Of a DNA stretch of 64,000 nucleotides, positions 20,966 to 32,769 are shown one piece after another. Made by a program: the position numbers and the translations under genes. The notes beneath the pieces were generated by a model. It searched no databases and was not told where the DNA came from. It saw only the letters and a program-made list of their open reading frames with translations. Every line of letters starts with the position of its first letter. The stretch's first letter is position 1. Origin of the DNA: Gambelia wislizenii (lineage: Eukaryota; Chordata; Lepidosauria; Squamata; Crotaphytidae); NCBI GenBank assembly GCA_030847615.1, contig JAUMIR010000003.1, positions 29,386,501 through 29,450,500 on the forward strand, in the 5' to 3' direction.

Positions 20966-22582
20966 CCTAGCTTCAATGGGGAATTACAAGCATCTCAAAT
21001 GTCTAGCAAGAGGTGAATGTAACTTTGCAGGATCTTGACTGTATGTATAGGGTTGTAGCATAGGAAATACAGAGGATTCAGGTGTACAAAACAATGGATG
21101 GAATTTTATTGAACTGAACTGAAGCATTCACACATTATATGCATTCATTTTATAAAGCAGACAAGAATAACAGAGTAAGACAAAAATAGTTAGAATGGGA
21201 TAGTTAGGCTTTAGGGTATACTACACTTGCTCTTGCATCTTGCCTTCATGGAAAAGCAGTGTTAGTCTTGAGTAGTATCAACAAAAGTGGGAAGGAAGAT
21301 ATTTGGGAATGGGGAGGTTAAGGTTACTGGAGTGGGGGAGGAGTCCCTGAAGCCAGTTGAGAGCTGTCTCAAGGTCTGCGGGAGTTAATTCGGAAGGACG
21401 AAGAAGGGTGGGAAGGTAAGGAACAGAAGAGCGTGAATTCAGTAAGGAAGTAGGACTGAACCAAAGAACTTAAGTTTTACTGGGGTTTTAATAAGAAAAT
21501 ACCCAGTTGAAGATGCACCCTAGAACAAAAGGAATGTTTGATTTCAGATAGTTCTCAATTGTTTTACAAGGGGATTCCATACAGCCAGGATCTGGGAGAT
21601 TTGGGATAATATGATATCTTACTGATTGACAGGTAACCATCTTTGGTTTCTTGGGTGCAAAGGTGTCAGCTTAATCTATATAGCAATGAAATTCCTTCTA
21701 TTTGTTTGATACCTGTAAGATACTTGTCTCCTCAGAGGACTTGGTGCTTCTATTTCAGAGAAGATGCAGGATGTTTCTATCCCGGTGTGAATTTGTAAGG
21801 AGTTTATGGGAGCTCTTCCCAGACATATCCCATGCTTGCCCTCAGCTTGACTCCTGACCATATCATGGAGTGCATTTTATTTCCTGGTAGCCCTTGGTTG
21901 GCCCTTACAGCCAGATCAGCCAGATTTGATATCAAGACACTGCTTCCATTGAACTAAGCCAAAGTTCTGAGCCAAAGTTGTGAATCAACTGGGAGATTAT
22001 GTTTTTTTCAGTGGGGATGATGGGATGTACCATTACGCTGTTTCTTATTTTACTATGTTTAGCTTCCACCGATTCATTCTTCTCACCTTCCATGTTTCCG
22101 TAATATGTGTTGTGCAGCTTCGGATGTTTCTTTCATCCCTGAGCATGTTAACAGCTGAACATTCTTTTGGCTTGAGTCCAGTTGCATCATTAGCGACAGC
22201 ACTACACACAGAGTACTGATTCTGTGCTGTACCCCAGTAGCTTGTTGAACATCTTCTAACCTGGTAGTCTCATCTTTTGACTTTATCTCATGTTTCATTT
22301 TGAATTGTCTCATCACAGGGTTTTCATGGTAAAAGACATTGCAAAGGTTTTACCTGCTTCCTTCTGTGCATGACCAACAAGTATTAGGTATGATGTCACT
22401 GTTTTTGCCTCTGAGAGAATCTCTGCTATTGCCCCCCTGTCCACTACTGCTGCTGCCCAGTAGCTGTTCGGCACATTTAGTCAGTCTCCACAGCAAAAGC
22501 CTGTCTGACATGGGAGGAACGACCAGCCACACTCCTACTGTCACCATAGACTCTTGCCTCATAGGAGCACACAATCCCACCT
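20966..22582. other. Unclassified sequence between BovB and CR1
   Basis: No recognised gene. About 21085-21110 carries ATTTTATTGAACTG (complement of an AATAAA-type signal), so a reverse-strand LTR or element end is possible. A 77-codon reverse frame at 22083-22316 encodes no motif I know. Confidence 0.35.
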
Positions 22583-22646
22583 TAAAATCATAGAAGAGAC
22601 TACAAGGGCCATCCATTACAACCCCCTGCCATGCAGGAATATACAA

Positions 22647-24395
22647 TCAAATTATTCCCGACAGATGGCCATCCAGCCTCCGCTTAAAAACTTCCAAAGA
22701 AGGAGACTTCACCACACTCCTAGGCAATGGATTCCACTTCTGAACAGCTCTTACTGTCAGGAAGTTCTTCCCAATTTTTAGGGGGAATCTCCTTTCCTGT
22801 AATTTGAATCCATTGCTCTGTGTCCTACTCTCTGGAACAGCAGAAGACAAGCTCACTCTATCCTCAGTATGACATCCCTTCAAATATTAAAAATGGCTAT
22901 CATTCCCCTCTTAACCTTATCTTCTCCAGACTAAACAAGCCCAGATCCCTAAGCCACTCCTCATAGGGCATGGCTTCGAGACCTCTCACCATCCTGGTTG
23001 CCCTCCTCTGGACATATTCCAGCTTCTCAATATCCTTCCTGAATTGTGGTGCCCAGAACTGGACACTGTATTCCAAGTGAGGTCTGACCAAAGCAGAATA
23101 GAGTGGCACTATTATTTCCCCTGATCTTGACACTATATTCCTATTAATGCAGCCTAGAATCACATTGGCTTTTTTAGCTCCTGCGTGACACTGCTGACTC
23201 ATGTTCAGCTTGTGGTCCACCAAGACTCCTAGATCACTTTTGCAGGTACTGCCCTCAAGCCAGGTGTCACCCATCCTACATCAGTGCATTTCATTTTTAC
23301 TGCCTAAATGTAGTATCCTACATTCCTCCCTGTTGAAATTCATTTTGTTAATATTGGCCCAGCTTTCTAATCTGTTCAGGTCATTTTGGATTCTGATCCT
23401 GTCCCTGCGGTATTAGCTACCCCTCCTAATTTGATGTCATCTGCAAACTTGATAAGCATACCCTCTATTCCCTCATCCAAGTCATTGATAAAGATATTGA
23501 ATAGCACTAGAACCAAACCCTGTGGCACCACATTAGTCACTTCACTCCAGGATGAAGAGAAGCTATTGGTGACTACCCTTTGGGTTTGGTCAGTCAACCA
23601 ATTACAAATCCACCTAACAGTTGCCTTGTCTAGCCCACAGGTTACTAACCTTTTTGCAAGAATATCATGGGGGACCTTGTCAAATGCCTTACTGAAAACA
23701 AGATACACTACACAGTATTCCCTTCATCTATCAAGTCTGTAATTCTGTGGGGAAAAAAGAGATAAGATTAGTCTGGCATGACTTGTTTTTGAGAAATCCA
23801 TGTTGACTTCTAGTGATCACAGCATTCCTTTCTAAGTGCTTACATATTTTCTGTTTAATGATCTTCTCCAGAATCTTTCCTAGTATTGATGTCAGGCTGA
23901 CTGGGTAGTAATTACTTGGGTCTTCTCCCCCCCCCCTTTTAAAGATGGGGACAAAATTTGTCTTCTTCCAGTCTGCTGGGACCTCTCCTGTTCTCCAGGA
24001 ATTCTCAAAGATTATTGACAGTGGTTCTGAGATTACATCTGCCAGTTCTTTTAATACCCTTGGATGAAGTTCATTTGGCCCTGGAGACTTGAACTCATTT
24101 ATACTGGTCAGGTATTCCTGAACTACCTCTTTACCAATTCTGTGCTGTATTTCCCTTACTGCATCATCTTCTCCTTTTTTCCCCAAGTTGAGCACTGTTC
24201 CCCCTTTGGGAGAAGACTGAGGCAAAGAAGGTGTTGAGTAGTTCTGCCTTTTCTCTGTCCCCTGTTACCCTTTTGCCATCTTCTCCATGCAGTGGCCCTA
24301 TGATTTTTCTTCTTCTTCCTTTTGCTACAGACATAACAACAACAAAAAAAGCCCTTTTTATTGTTTTTAACCTCTCTAGCAAGCCTGAGCTCCAT
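22647..24395 (-). pseudogene. CR1 ORF2 reverse transcriptase and C-terminus, remnant
   Basis: Several reverse-strand frames together give most of a CR1 RT. Segment 23731-24225 has EYLTSINEFKSPGPNELHPRVLKELADVI and TGEVPADWKKTNFVPIFK. Segment 23376-23708 has [47 protein letters not shown] and [10 protein letters not shown], with catalytic FADD present; the usual GVPQGS is altered to VVPQGL and residues are missing. Segment 22900-23274 has [16 protein letters not shown] and the C-terminal [22 protein letters not shown]. Segment 22647-22883 has the terminal SPSLEVFKRRLDGHLSG. Frameshifts separate these blocks. CR1 enzymes copy their own RNA at chromosomal nicks; this copy cannot. Confidence 0.85.
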
Positions 24396-24907
24396 CTGTG
24401 CTTTAGCTTTTCTGACTTTCCCCCTACATGAACTGGCTATTTGTTTGAATTTTTCTTTGGTGATCCCCCCCCCCTTTTTTCCATTTCTTGTACATGTCCT
24501 TTTTAAGTTTTTGCTCAGTTGAGAGTTCTTTCTACATCCATCTGGCTTTCTTTAGACACCTCCCCTTTTCCTCTTCACTGGAACTGTTTGAAGTTGCCCC
24601 TTCAATATCTCACATTTAAGAAACTCCGACCCCTCATGAACTCCCTTCTCTTTTAGTATTCCTGACCATGGGATCATCCCCCAGTAATTCCATAAGTTTT
24701 TTGAAATCAGCTTTCTTAAAGTCTAGAATGCATGTCTGACTATGTTTGGCTTCCCCTTTCCTCTGTATAACAAACTCCAGGAGTAGATGATCACTCTCCC
24801 CCTAAGGATCCTATTACTTCCACTACACTAACCAGGTCATCCCCATTGGTTAGGATCAGATCTAGAACAGCTGATCTCCTTGTTGCCTCTTTGACCTTCT
24901 AGACTAT

Positions 24908-25215
24908 TTAATTGACTGCAATGCAAGTGAGGAATTTGTTGGACCTTAAATTCTTGGCAGAGTTGGACTTCCAACAAATATCAGGATAGTTGAAATTCTC
25001 CATTATTACTACATCTCTCCTTTCTGAATGCGTGGTCATCTGCTCCAGGAAGGCATCATCTAAGTCCTTGGTTTGGCTTGGAGGTCTGCAGTAGACCGCC
25101 ACAATGACATCCCCGCTGTTTCACTCCCCATTAATTTTTACCCAGATGCTCTCGACGTGGCTCTCAGGATTTAAGTCATGGATATGTTCACAGGTGTACA
25201 CATCCTTAACGTATA
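24908..25215 (-). pseudogene. CR1 ORF2 endonuclease part, remnant
   Basis: The reverse-strand frame reads YVKDVYTCEHIHDLNPESHVESIWVKING, then after a stop near 25115, VAVYCRPPSQTKDLDDAFLEQMTTHSERRDVVIMENFNYPDICW. The CR1 consensus at the last site is 'GDFNYPDICW', so the catalytic Asp-containing motif has become ENFN. It is followed by a decayed linker (24400-24900) before the RT. The upstream endonuclease codons are on the other side of the inserted element. Confidence 0.8.
25214..25215. repeat. TA target duplication, left copy
   Basis: TA immediately before CAGTTGTCCC; its partner is at 26473-26474. Confidence 0.8.
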
Positions 25216-26472
25216 CAGTTGTCCCTTCACATTCGCAGGGCTTAGGTTCCATAGACCCCCGCGAATGTGAAAATTCCGTGAATAATGACAGCCCTCCACC
25301 CGCCCTCCCCAAGCGACCCCGAGGCCTCCGGAGGCCTCGCAGTCGCTTTTCCCTGCCGCCCCCCACCCTCCCCAAGCGACCCCCGAGGCCTCCGGAGGCC
25401 TCGCGGTCGCTTTTCCCGGCCGCCCCCGCCCTCCCCAAGTGACCCCCGAGGCCTCCGGAGGCCTCGCGGTCGCTCTATCTGGGTGCCCCCGCCCTCCCAA
25501 GTGACCCCCGAGGCCTCCGGAGGCCTCGCAGTCGCTTTTCCCTGCCGCCCCCACCCTCCCCAAGCGACCCCCGAGGCCTCTGGAGGCCTTGCAGTCGCTT
25601 TTCCCGGCCGCCCCCCGCCCTGCCCAAGCGACCTCCGAGGCCTCTAGAGGCCTCACGGTCACTCTTCCCTGCCGCCCCCCACCCTCCCCAAGTGACCCCC
25701 GAGGCCTCCGGAGGCCTCGTTGTCACTCTATCTGGCCGCCCCCGCCCTCCTCAAGCAACCCCTGAGGCCTCCGGAGGCCTCGCAGTCACTCTTCCCTGCC
25801 GCCTCCTGCCCTCCCCAAGCGACCTCCGAGGCCTCCGGAGGCCTCGTGGTCGCTTTTCCCTGCCGCCCCCCGCCCTCCCCAAGTGACCCCCGAGGCCTCC
25901 GGAGGCCTCGCGGTTGCTTTTCCCGGCCACCCCCCGCCCTCCCCAAGCGACCCCGAGGCCTCAGGAGGCCTCGCGGTCGCTCTGGCTGCCCCCGCCCTCC
26001 CAAGCGACCCCCGAGGCCTCCGGAGGCCTTGCGGTCGCTCTTCCCTGCCGCTCCCCGCCCTCCCCAAGCGACCCCGAGGCCTCCGGAGGCCTCACGGTCG
26101 CTTTTCCCTGCCGCCCCCCACCCTCCCCAAGTGACCTGAGGCCTCCGGAGGCCTCGCGGTCTCTCTGCCCTGCCACCCCCTGCCCTCCCCAAGCGACCCT
26201 GAGGCCTCCGGAGGCCCCATTGTCGCTCCCCTTGCCACTTTCCCTGGACTCCCCTCGCCTCCCCGGCCCTCCCCACTCCCTCCTCAGGCCTTCATGGGGC
26301 TTCCGGAGCGCCTCCGGGGGCCCCGTGAAGGCCTCCCCAGCCCCTCCCAGGGCTTTCACGGGGCCTCCGGAGGCCCTGTGTCACGGTTTTGGCTGGGCCC
26401 AGGGGGGCCCTCCCAAAACCGCAAATAATCAAAACCGTGAATGTTAAGTTCGCGAAAGTGGAGGGACAACTG
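25216..26472. mobile_element. Tigger/pogo-like TIR element carrying a 63-bp minisatellite, 1257 bp
   Basis: Starts CAGTTGTCCCTTCACATTCG and ends with the complement of CAGTTGTCCCTCCACTTTCG. This is a TIR of about 21 bp with two mismatches, flanked by TA on both sides, as expected for the Tc1/mariner superfamily; the CAG start suggests a pogo/Tigger type. The subterminal sequence forms a small hairpin (TTCACATTCGCAGGG against CCCCCGCGAATGTGAA). No transposase frame exists; the interior is almost wholly a tandem array, followed by a GC-rich unique part (26230-26440). It interrupts the CR1 precisely. The partner element at 16457-17383 shares one terminus but has a different array. Confidence 0.85.
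25305..26225. repeat. GC-rich minisatellite with 18-bp palindrome per unit, about 63-bp period, 15 copies
   Basis: Most units contain GAGGCCTCCGGAGGCCTC, a perfect 18-bp palindrome, or close variants. The palindrome starts at 25321, 25385, 25448, 25510, 25573, 25637, 25701, 25764, 25828, 25892, 25955, 26013, 26076, 26138 and 26201, giving mostly 62-64 bp spacing with one 58-bp step. Between palindromes lie GTCGCTTTTCCCTGCCGCCC and CCCTCCCCAAGCGACCCC. Long proline/arginine-rich frames on both strands are by-products of GC content. Confidence 0.95.
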
Positions 26473-27118
26473 TAATGCTACTCCACCACCCTTCCTGTTT
26501 GGTCTATTTTATTAAACTAGATGATACCCCTCTATTAGTACATTCCAATCATGAGACTCATCCCAACAGGTTTCAGTGATGCCTAGGATATCATATTTGT
26601 TTTGCTGTGCTAAGAGTTGAAGTTCGTCCTGTTTATTTCCCATGCTCTGTGCATTAGTGTAGAGACATCTAAGACCATGGGCCATTTCCCCTATCTGCCT
26701 TTTAAAAGTTTTATTCCTCCCATTGTTGGGTTGTTGTGCTATTTGCCTTGTTTTCTAGCACTCAATGATCTCCTGCCTTCAAGTCTCCCTCCCCCATACA
26801 ACTCAGTTTAAAGCCCTCCTGATAAGATCTTTCAGACTCTTAGCAAAAACATTCCTGCCAACTGCTGTGAGGTGCAACCCATCCCTTGCCAGAAGTCCAC
26901 CTCCCAGAAACATCTGCGTAGCCAGATGTTCACCTCCACTATTCTTCTCTTCCTTCCTGGGCCATGCTGTTCCACTGGAAGGACAAACAAAATGACTATC
27001 TGTGCATCCAGGTTCTTCAGCTTCCTACCCAAAGCCTCATAATCCCTTGTGGTCTTCTGGAGGCTATTTCTTGCAGTATCATTGGTTCCCGCATGGACCA
27101 AAAGGAAGGAACACAAAG
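26473..27118 (-). pseudogene. CR1 ORF1 esterase-like end and start of ORF2, remnant
   Basis: The reverse-strand frame at 26832-27118 encodes FLLVHAGTNDTARNSLQKTTRDYEALGRKL, the SGNH-hydrolase-like segment of CR1 ORF1, with the conserved 'GTND' block, then LPVEQHGPGRKRRIVEVNIWL. CR1 ORF1 proteins are known to carry an esterase domain. The upstream catalytic Ser block is absent because the copy is truncated. The stretch 26473-26830 holds the decayed ORF1 end and the first endonuclease codons (CLYTNAQSMG-type region). Confidence 0.75.
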
Positions 27119-27770
27119 TGCTCTGGTGAGAGCAACACATTATTCATTCACAATTTATTTTCATGAGTAATGTGCCACTCATTTCTCACTAATAACAGAT
27201 AAAGTAATATATTTTGATCATGTTACTGTCAATTTCAGTTTTATTTATTTTTACCCCAAGTCTAATAGTGGTGAAAAAATGTCTGTCATCCTCAAAGTAA
27301 CGTTTCTGCAATTGTGACTAATATAATTGTGATTAGGTGTGACTAAATATCACAGTTCTGGCTTTCTTTTAAATGTTATGATGAAACAATGGTATCACTC
27401 ATTGCTGTAAGAAAAGAGCACCAAGTAACTCATCGCTATTTTGAATATATTACTTCCAAGCTCTGATAAACTTCCATGCATGAATACATTCCCTTGAAAA
27501 GTTTGCACATAACTTCTGTGAAAGAAAAAGTCCACATGGAATGGTGTAGACAGAGAAGTGGGAAAAGGAAAAACTCTGCAGACATCGACATGACAGATCT
27601 GCTCATCCTGATTCTCCAATCATCCACACCTCAATTGCACTCAGCCTATGGAGTTCCAGTGTCCAGGCTGCAAGATATGCTTTGTTCCCCAAAATGTGAC
27701 AAGGTTCACCAAGAGGCCACTTGTCTGTCAAGTGTGCATAAATCTTCATGCCCTATTTTCTTCTAAGTCG
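27119..27770. other. Anonymous DNA
   Basis: No gene or bounded element recognised between the CR1 5' truncation point and the SINE. Confidence 0.4.
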
Positions 27771-27774
27771 TACT

Positions 27775-28032
27775 GGTGTGGAATATGTGGTATAGCAATT
27801 TGAGTGTTGAACTTGGGCTCTGGGAGACCAGGGGTTGAATCTGCACTCAGCCATAGAAACTCACTGGGTGACCTAGGGCAAGTCACACATTTTCAGCCTC
27901 AGAGAATGGTGATGGTAAACCTCCTCTGAACAAATCCTGTGGAGAAAACCCTGTGATAGGTTCGCCTGAGGGTTGCCATAAGGAAGAAATTACTTGCAGG
28001 CACACAACCACAAAGCAAAGAAGAATTGAAGA
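27775..28032 (+). mobile_element. tRNA-derived SINE, Sauria/MIR-like with BovB-type tail
   Basis: The head has GTGGTATAGCAATTTGAGTG (A-box-like) and CCAGGGGTTGAATCTGC (B-box-like). The body has CACTGGGTGACCTAGGGCAA, a MIR/core-like phrase, and GGTAAACCTCCTCTGAACAA. The tail has GGTTGCCATAAGGAAGAAAT, ACTTGCAGGCACACAAC, resembling BovB ends ('GTCGCCATAAGTCAGAAACGACTT'). This structure implies mobilisation by BovB. A reverse-strand relative is at 62430-62830. Confidence 0.75.
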
Positions 28033-29875
28033 AATGGGGAGGGTGGTACAACTCCAATTCATAAAGCCTTTTGAGAGTTAAGCTTCATCTCTCTTTTGTA
28101 TGAACTCTTCCACCTGCCTCCCCCACTCCCAACCTCCACTGACAGTACAGTCCTAACTCAATTATGCATTGGTTGCAGGGCATGAAGCAGCACTTGAACT
28201 CTGTGATAGATTAAAGTGAGTTTTGAATAACCAAACTTCAGATAATTAGAATTTATTATATATGAGAACATAACACATACATAATCGTTATCATATTTAT
28301 TATGAAGTGTCATCAATTCCTAAATAATGAAGAATGGGTTTTTGTGTTTGTCTGTATGCATGTAATTTTAAAACTATGAACTGATTGTCTGTCTAACATC
28401 ACATCTATATACATTTATTCTGTATATTGGATTTGTTCATAATGAACTAGCTTTATGTTAGCTTGAGGGATTGTATTGAATTTAAAAATGATTGGAAATC
28501 TCCCTAAAGTTCTGTGTTCCCACCTTTTTTTAAAATTTCCTTTGCAATTAAGCTCTAATACATGGACATTCTTAAATATTTATGGATTGACTTATGAATC
28601 TGCAAGCATTTGCAAATTTCCCATGAGAACATGTATTCTTGCATTAAAACCCATCTGGTAACTGCAAGTGTCAAAATTATTTCTCCTCTGCTGAATCAGC
28701 TTAAGCCTGTCATCCCATCTCAGAGGACAAGAAAATTAAAAAGGAACGTCTTTGCTTCATAGTTTTAAAATATGAAAAGTCTTGTAGAAATGAGATGGTT
28801 ATGCCCAAATACCAATTCCAGATATGGGTTGAGCACACCACCTGAATGCCTCAAGACATCTAACAGGTTCTCACAATTGTCCTCAAAGGAGCAGTGGAAG
28901 TTGTCAGCCAATTTCAAACGAATTTTGAGGATTGTCCTACAGGTATGAAACAGATGCAGAAACGGAAGCAGTGGCAGCAGTACCACAAAACCCAATTAAT
29001 ATTGCAAGATTTTGAGTACTGGATGAAGATAGCTAGGATGATTTATAGCTGACCACTTCTTGATTAGGTCCCCTTCATGTTGCCAGGTTTAGGAAGAGGA
29101 AGGAAACAGGGAGGTAAGAGAAAGGGATACCTTCATTACCAGAAGATGACAGGATGAAAGTATCAGGAAAAGACACTTTCTCCCTTCACTAACATGATCT
29201 CTTCCACAGCAGCTAGAAGTTCTCTGGCTTGGATTCAGGTCTGAGTTCTGAAAAACTCAAGGATCTGTAATAAGATATGCCAGTTATTCTGAGTAAGAAA
29301 ACATTTGCCTGAGTAGGAGAACATTTCACAAATGGAGACCTTTGCCTTATAATGTCAGTTTAGGCAAAATTCACTTGTAATTTACTAAATAAGCACATGT
29401 TTTGGAATCTATGGCCTTCAATATTCCAAAATGCTTAACCCACCAGTCCATTAAAATGCACAGAGTAGGTGTAGATGTTTATTTTTCCTGAATGGGAGCT
29501 AAAATTCATAATGAGACTGAAATACACTAGCAAGTCATCAAAAAAGAAAAGAAAAAAGGAACTGTATATCTTTGATACATGATGAAATCAGGCTATTTAC
29601 TCCAATGTTTAAATATGGTTTTGGGGGGTCTGACTGTAGGCATTCATTTATGGTAATCTTGATGCTCAAATTTGTATAATTTTGCTATGCCAACTGGGAT
29701 GCACAAATTGACAAGAATTCCTCTTTCATATGTATTTTCTGCACTTACTCCATTCAGTGTTTAGCACACAGCATTGCTCAACACTGAGAAAATATCTAGC
29801 TGATAATTGTTTTTTCCTTAGTGTGATACTATTTGTCATAGATCTCCTGATGTTTCCCTAATGAGTGAATGAATT
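28033..29875. other. Anonymous AT-rich DNA
   Basis: No recognised element or exon. Only short chance frames. Confidence 0.45.
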
Positions 29876-29883
29876 AAATGTGT

Positions 29884-29916
29884 TCGTGTGTGTGTGTGTG
29901 CGCATCTGCATCTGCA

Positions 29917-29956
<40 letters not shown>

Positions 29957-29965
29957 TGTGTGTGC
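29884..29965. repeat. Compound microsatellite (TG)n(TC)n(TG)n
   Basis: GTGTGTGTGTGTGTG, then a short GCATCTGCATCTGCATC tandem, then (TC) about 11 units, then (TG) about 13 units. It could adopt Z-DNA or slip, but it is an ordinary simple repeat. Confidence 0.95.
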
Positions 29966-31204
29966 TTAAAAACCCTTCCATATGGATGGACATATCATAA
30001 CTCTCCATCTCCATGAGGCATGGCATGGTCTTGTGCACAGCTTTCAGTCTGGTAAACTCTTTATGAAGGCCCTTTTGAGGTTCACCCACACAAGGGTTCA
30101 ATCCAGCTTTCAGACCTCCACAATAAAGGACAAGCAAACTAGATCCCACTAGCCATAGGCTTTAGGAGGATCAGAATGTTCAAGTGACACAAGTATCTTC
30201 CTCTCCAGCTCCCCTTACATATCAGCAAGATTAATCAAAATCCATGTGTTTGTCTCTGCACAATCAAGGTTTCAGCAGGCATAAAATTCAAGATGAGTTT
30301 CCTTTCCTTGATGAGTCTTATCCGCATCAGGCCCTTGGATCTCAGTATATCACTACAGAACTGGGCCCATCCAAGATCCAATCATTTCATGGTCTAGCAT
30401 AGATGTGTCCAAGAAAAAAGTTGGGGTTAGACTGCTTCTCTGACCAGGCCAGTCCTTCCACCAGCCATGCTAGGATTACTGAGCCCAAGGTCATCAGGGA
30501 AAAGTGAGCTGGCTGAACAGAGTGTGGGGGGAGAGCCCTTAGCCCAATGCCTCTTGGTCGTCATGTGATTGACACCAGTCTTCTCACTGTTCCAGTTCAG
30601 GACCACCTCTCTTCGTGTCCTGTAGCCTCCAGCCCATCTCCCCTTCTTCTCCATGTTCCTTGCTCCTCCTTCCTTCCTCATGGGAGAAAGAGGTCCAAAG
30701 CTTGTTACACCACTACTACTGATCCCAGGCAGCCCATGATGACCTCCTGTCCTCTCTCTGGCTCACCCAAAAGACTGTTCCCCATCTGCATATCGGGGTT
30801 TTTATGTTGCTTGGTACTTAGCTCTATACATGATACTCAGTGATTACCTCAGTAGTGGGTGCTGCAGTAGTCCTCAGTCCCAGAAGATCTCTTGCAGCAT
30901 GTGGCACATAGGGAGTAGACATAACACTCCCTAGCACCTATTCATGAAGATCACTGCCCAAATGTACCACAACCAGTATTACAGAACACTTTATTCTCTT
31001 TCCATTCACTCACAGTTAACAGCATGTCATCTGCTGATTTAAATGATAAACAAAATAATCCTTGTTATAGATCAGAAAAGGAGGAAAGAGGATGTAAAAA
31101 TGGGATGTAGTGCTCAGTAGTATTATTCAAAGTTCTAGCCTTGTGAGTAGGCATTGCCTATTCCATGGCAGAGTGGGAAACCACATAAGGAAGACAGGGG
31201 TTTC
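29966..31204. other. Anonymous DNA, nothing recognised
   Basis: No element boundaries or protein motifs seen. Confidence 0.4.
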
Positions 31205-32707
31205 TGGTTGAAACGGATTATTTAGGTCCATTTAAATCTGGTTCTAAGGCCTTGCTATGGGACAGAGACAGCTTTGGTGGACCTTGGTGGACAGGAGGAG
31301 CTGGACAGAGGGAGTGTGTCCTTGTTGGTTCTGCTGGAACTCTCATCGGCTTTTGATACTATCAAACATGTTATCCTTTTGGTCTGCCTCACTGGGATGG
31401 GACATGGATACATCATTTTACAGTGGCTCAGTTCCTTCCTGATGGGGCAAGCTCAGAAGGTGGTGCTGAGGGACTTCTGTCCAATCTGCTAGCCGTTGAC
31501 CTGTGGGGTCCCTCAAGGTTCTGTTTTGTTCCCCATGCTATGTAACATATGCATGAAACTACTGGGAGAGGTTGTCCAGACTTTTGGGGTGCATTGCCAT
31601 CAATATGCAGATGACACCCAACTCTTCTACTCCTTTCCACCCCATTCTAAAGAGTCTGTCTTGGTCCTAACCAGTGTTTGTCACCAAGAATGGACTGGAT
31701 GAGGGCAAACAAATTGAAGCTCAAATCCAGACAAGACAGAGGTGCTCCTGGTCAGTCGAAAGGCAGGTCAGGAAACAGGGATTTACCCTGTATTAGATGG
31801 TGTTTACACTCCCTCTGAAGACACAGGTTTGCAGTTTTGGGATACTCCTGGACTCAGTTTTGATCCTGGAGACCCAGGCTCCTGAAGTGGCCAGGAGCAC
31901 TTTTGCACATTTAAAGCTTGGGTGCCAACTGCACCTATTCCTGGAGAAATTGGATCTGGTTGTACATGCCTTAGTTATCCTATTTGGGATGCTGCAACAT
32001 GCTCTACTTGGTGCTGCCTTTGAAGAGTGTTCAGAAACTTCAGCTGGTCCAAAGCCTGACTGTTAACTTATAGAGTTACAGAGTTACAGAGATGAAATTA
32101 CATCCCAGTTAAAACAGCTCCAGTGAATGCCAATTTGTTTCTCGTCACAATTCAAAGTGCTGGTTATGATCTATAAATTCCCATATGACTCAAGTCCAGG
32201 CCATCTGGCAGACTGTATGAGGCTGCCTGGACCCTGGAATCAACAGGAGAGGCCTTTCTCTCAGTCCCACCACCATCACAAGCATGGTTGGTGGGGATGT
32301 GAGAGAGGGCCTTCTCGGTGGCTACCCCTTAACTCTGGAACTCCCTTTTCTGGAAGGCCAGAATTCCCCCTCCTTGTTGTCCTTCCATCAGCAGGCTAAA
32401 GCATTTTTTTTATTCTGAAAGCCCTTAAAAACAGAATGTTGTAAAAGTATGGGCTAGGGGATGCTCTATTGTTTTAACTGAACTGATAGCTTTTTATCTG
32501 TTTCAAATTGCATTTTATTTTTTTAACATGAGGTTTGAATTGTTTTAATACTGTGAATAATTTAATCCTATTTTAATGTTCACTTTTTGTATGCTTTCAA
32601 TTGTATTGTTCTTTTAAATTGTGAGCTACTTTGAGACCCAATTTTTCGGGGGGAAACTGGGATACAAATAAATATAACAACAACAGCAGCAGCAGCAACA
32701 ACAACAA
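31205..32707 (+). mobile_element. L2 LINE, 5'-truncated
   Basis: Starts within the RT (GGTCCATTTAAATCTGGTTC encodes a GPFKSG block equivalent to 'DPFQSGFR') and runs to a 3' end AATTGTGAGCTACTTTGAGA, then GGGAAACTGGGATACAAATA and a tail of CAA/CAG triplets (32675-32707). It lies directly upstream of the CR1 promoter-like monomers at 32770. Frame breaks show it is inactive. Confidence 0.85.
31274..32066 (+). pseudogene. L2 ORF2 reverse transcriptase, remnant
   Basis: Two abutting frames carry the core RT. Segment 31274-31492 has LLVLLELSSAFDTIKHVILL, the first catalytic Asp region. Segment 31496-31702 has CGVPQGSVLFPMLCNICMKLLGE and then HCHQYADDTQLF, the catalytic YADD motif, intact. Both are in the same register but separated by a stop (TAG at about 31490). 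Segment 31797-32066 continues the thumb region (QVCSFGILLD). Compared with the L2 at 17.4 kb the two share the motif series and order. The 5' half (endonuclease) is absent. Confidence 0.85.
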
Positions 32708-32769
32708 TCCTCTCAGAAGAATAATTGCTATAAAATGGTACAAAAGCTAAAACATAGTGGTAAGAAACA

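Larger units (their letters stand above)
22586..27118 (-). mobile_element. CR1 LINE, reverse strand, interrupted by a Tigger-like element
   Basis: From right to left it contains the ORF1 esterase part (26832-27118), ORF2 endonuclease (24908-25215 and 26473-26520), RT (22900-24395) and the C-terminus plus 3' end (22586-22883, terminal CATAGAAGAGACTACAAGGG complement). It is 5'-truncated within ORF1. The 1257-bp element at 25216-26472 is inserted at a TA; removing it restores GVALYVKD across the junction, matching the GGITLYVRD of the CR1 at 37.6 kb. Frameshifts and stops are frequent, so it is inactive. Confidence 0.9.

Noticed and set aside
22083..22316. A 77-codon reverse frame with a KETSEAAQ stretch next to BovB
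   Set aside because: I could not match it to BovB or any protein family; too short to call.
25121..26447. Long repetitive frames of up to 182 codons on both strands
   Set aside because: By-products of the 63-bp GC-rich array inside a transposon; no start context, and equally open on both strands.
29874..30149. Histidine/threonine-rich reverse frame
   Set aside because: Generated by the TG/TC microsatellite at 29884-29965.
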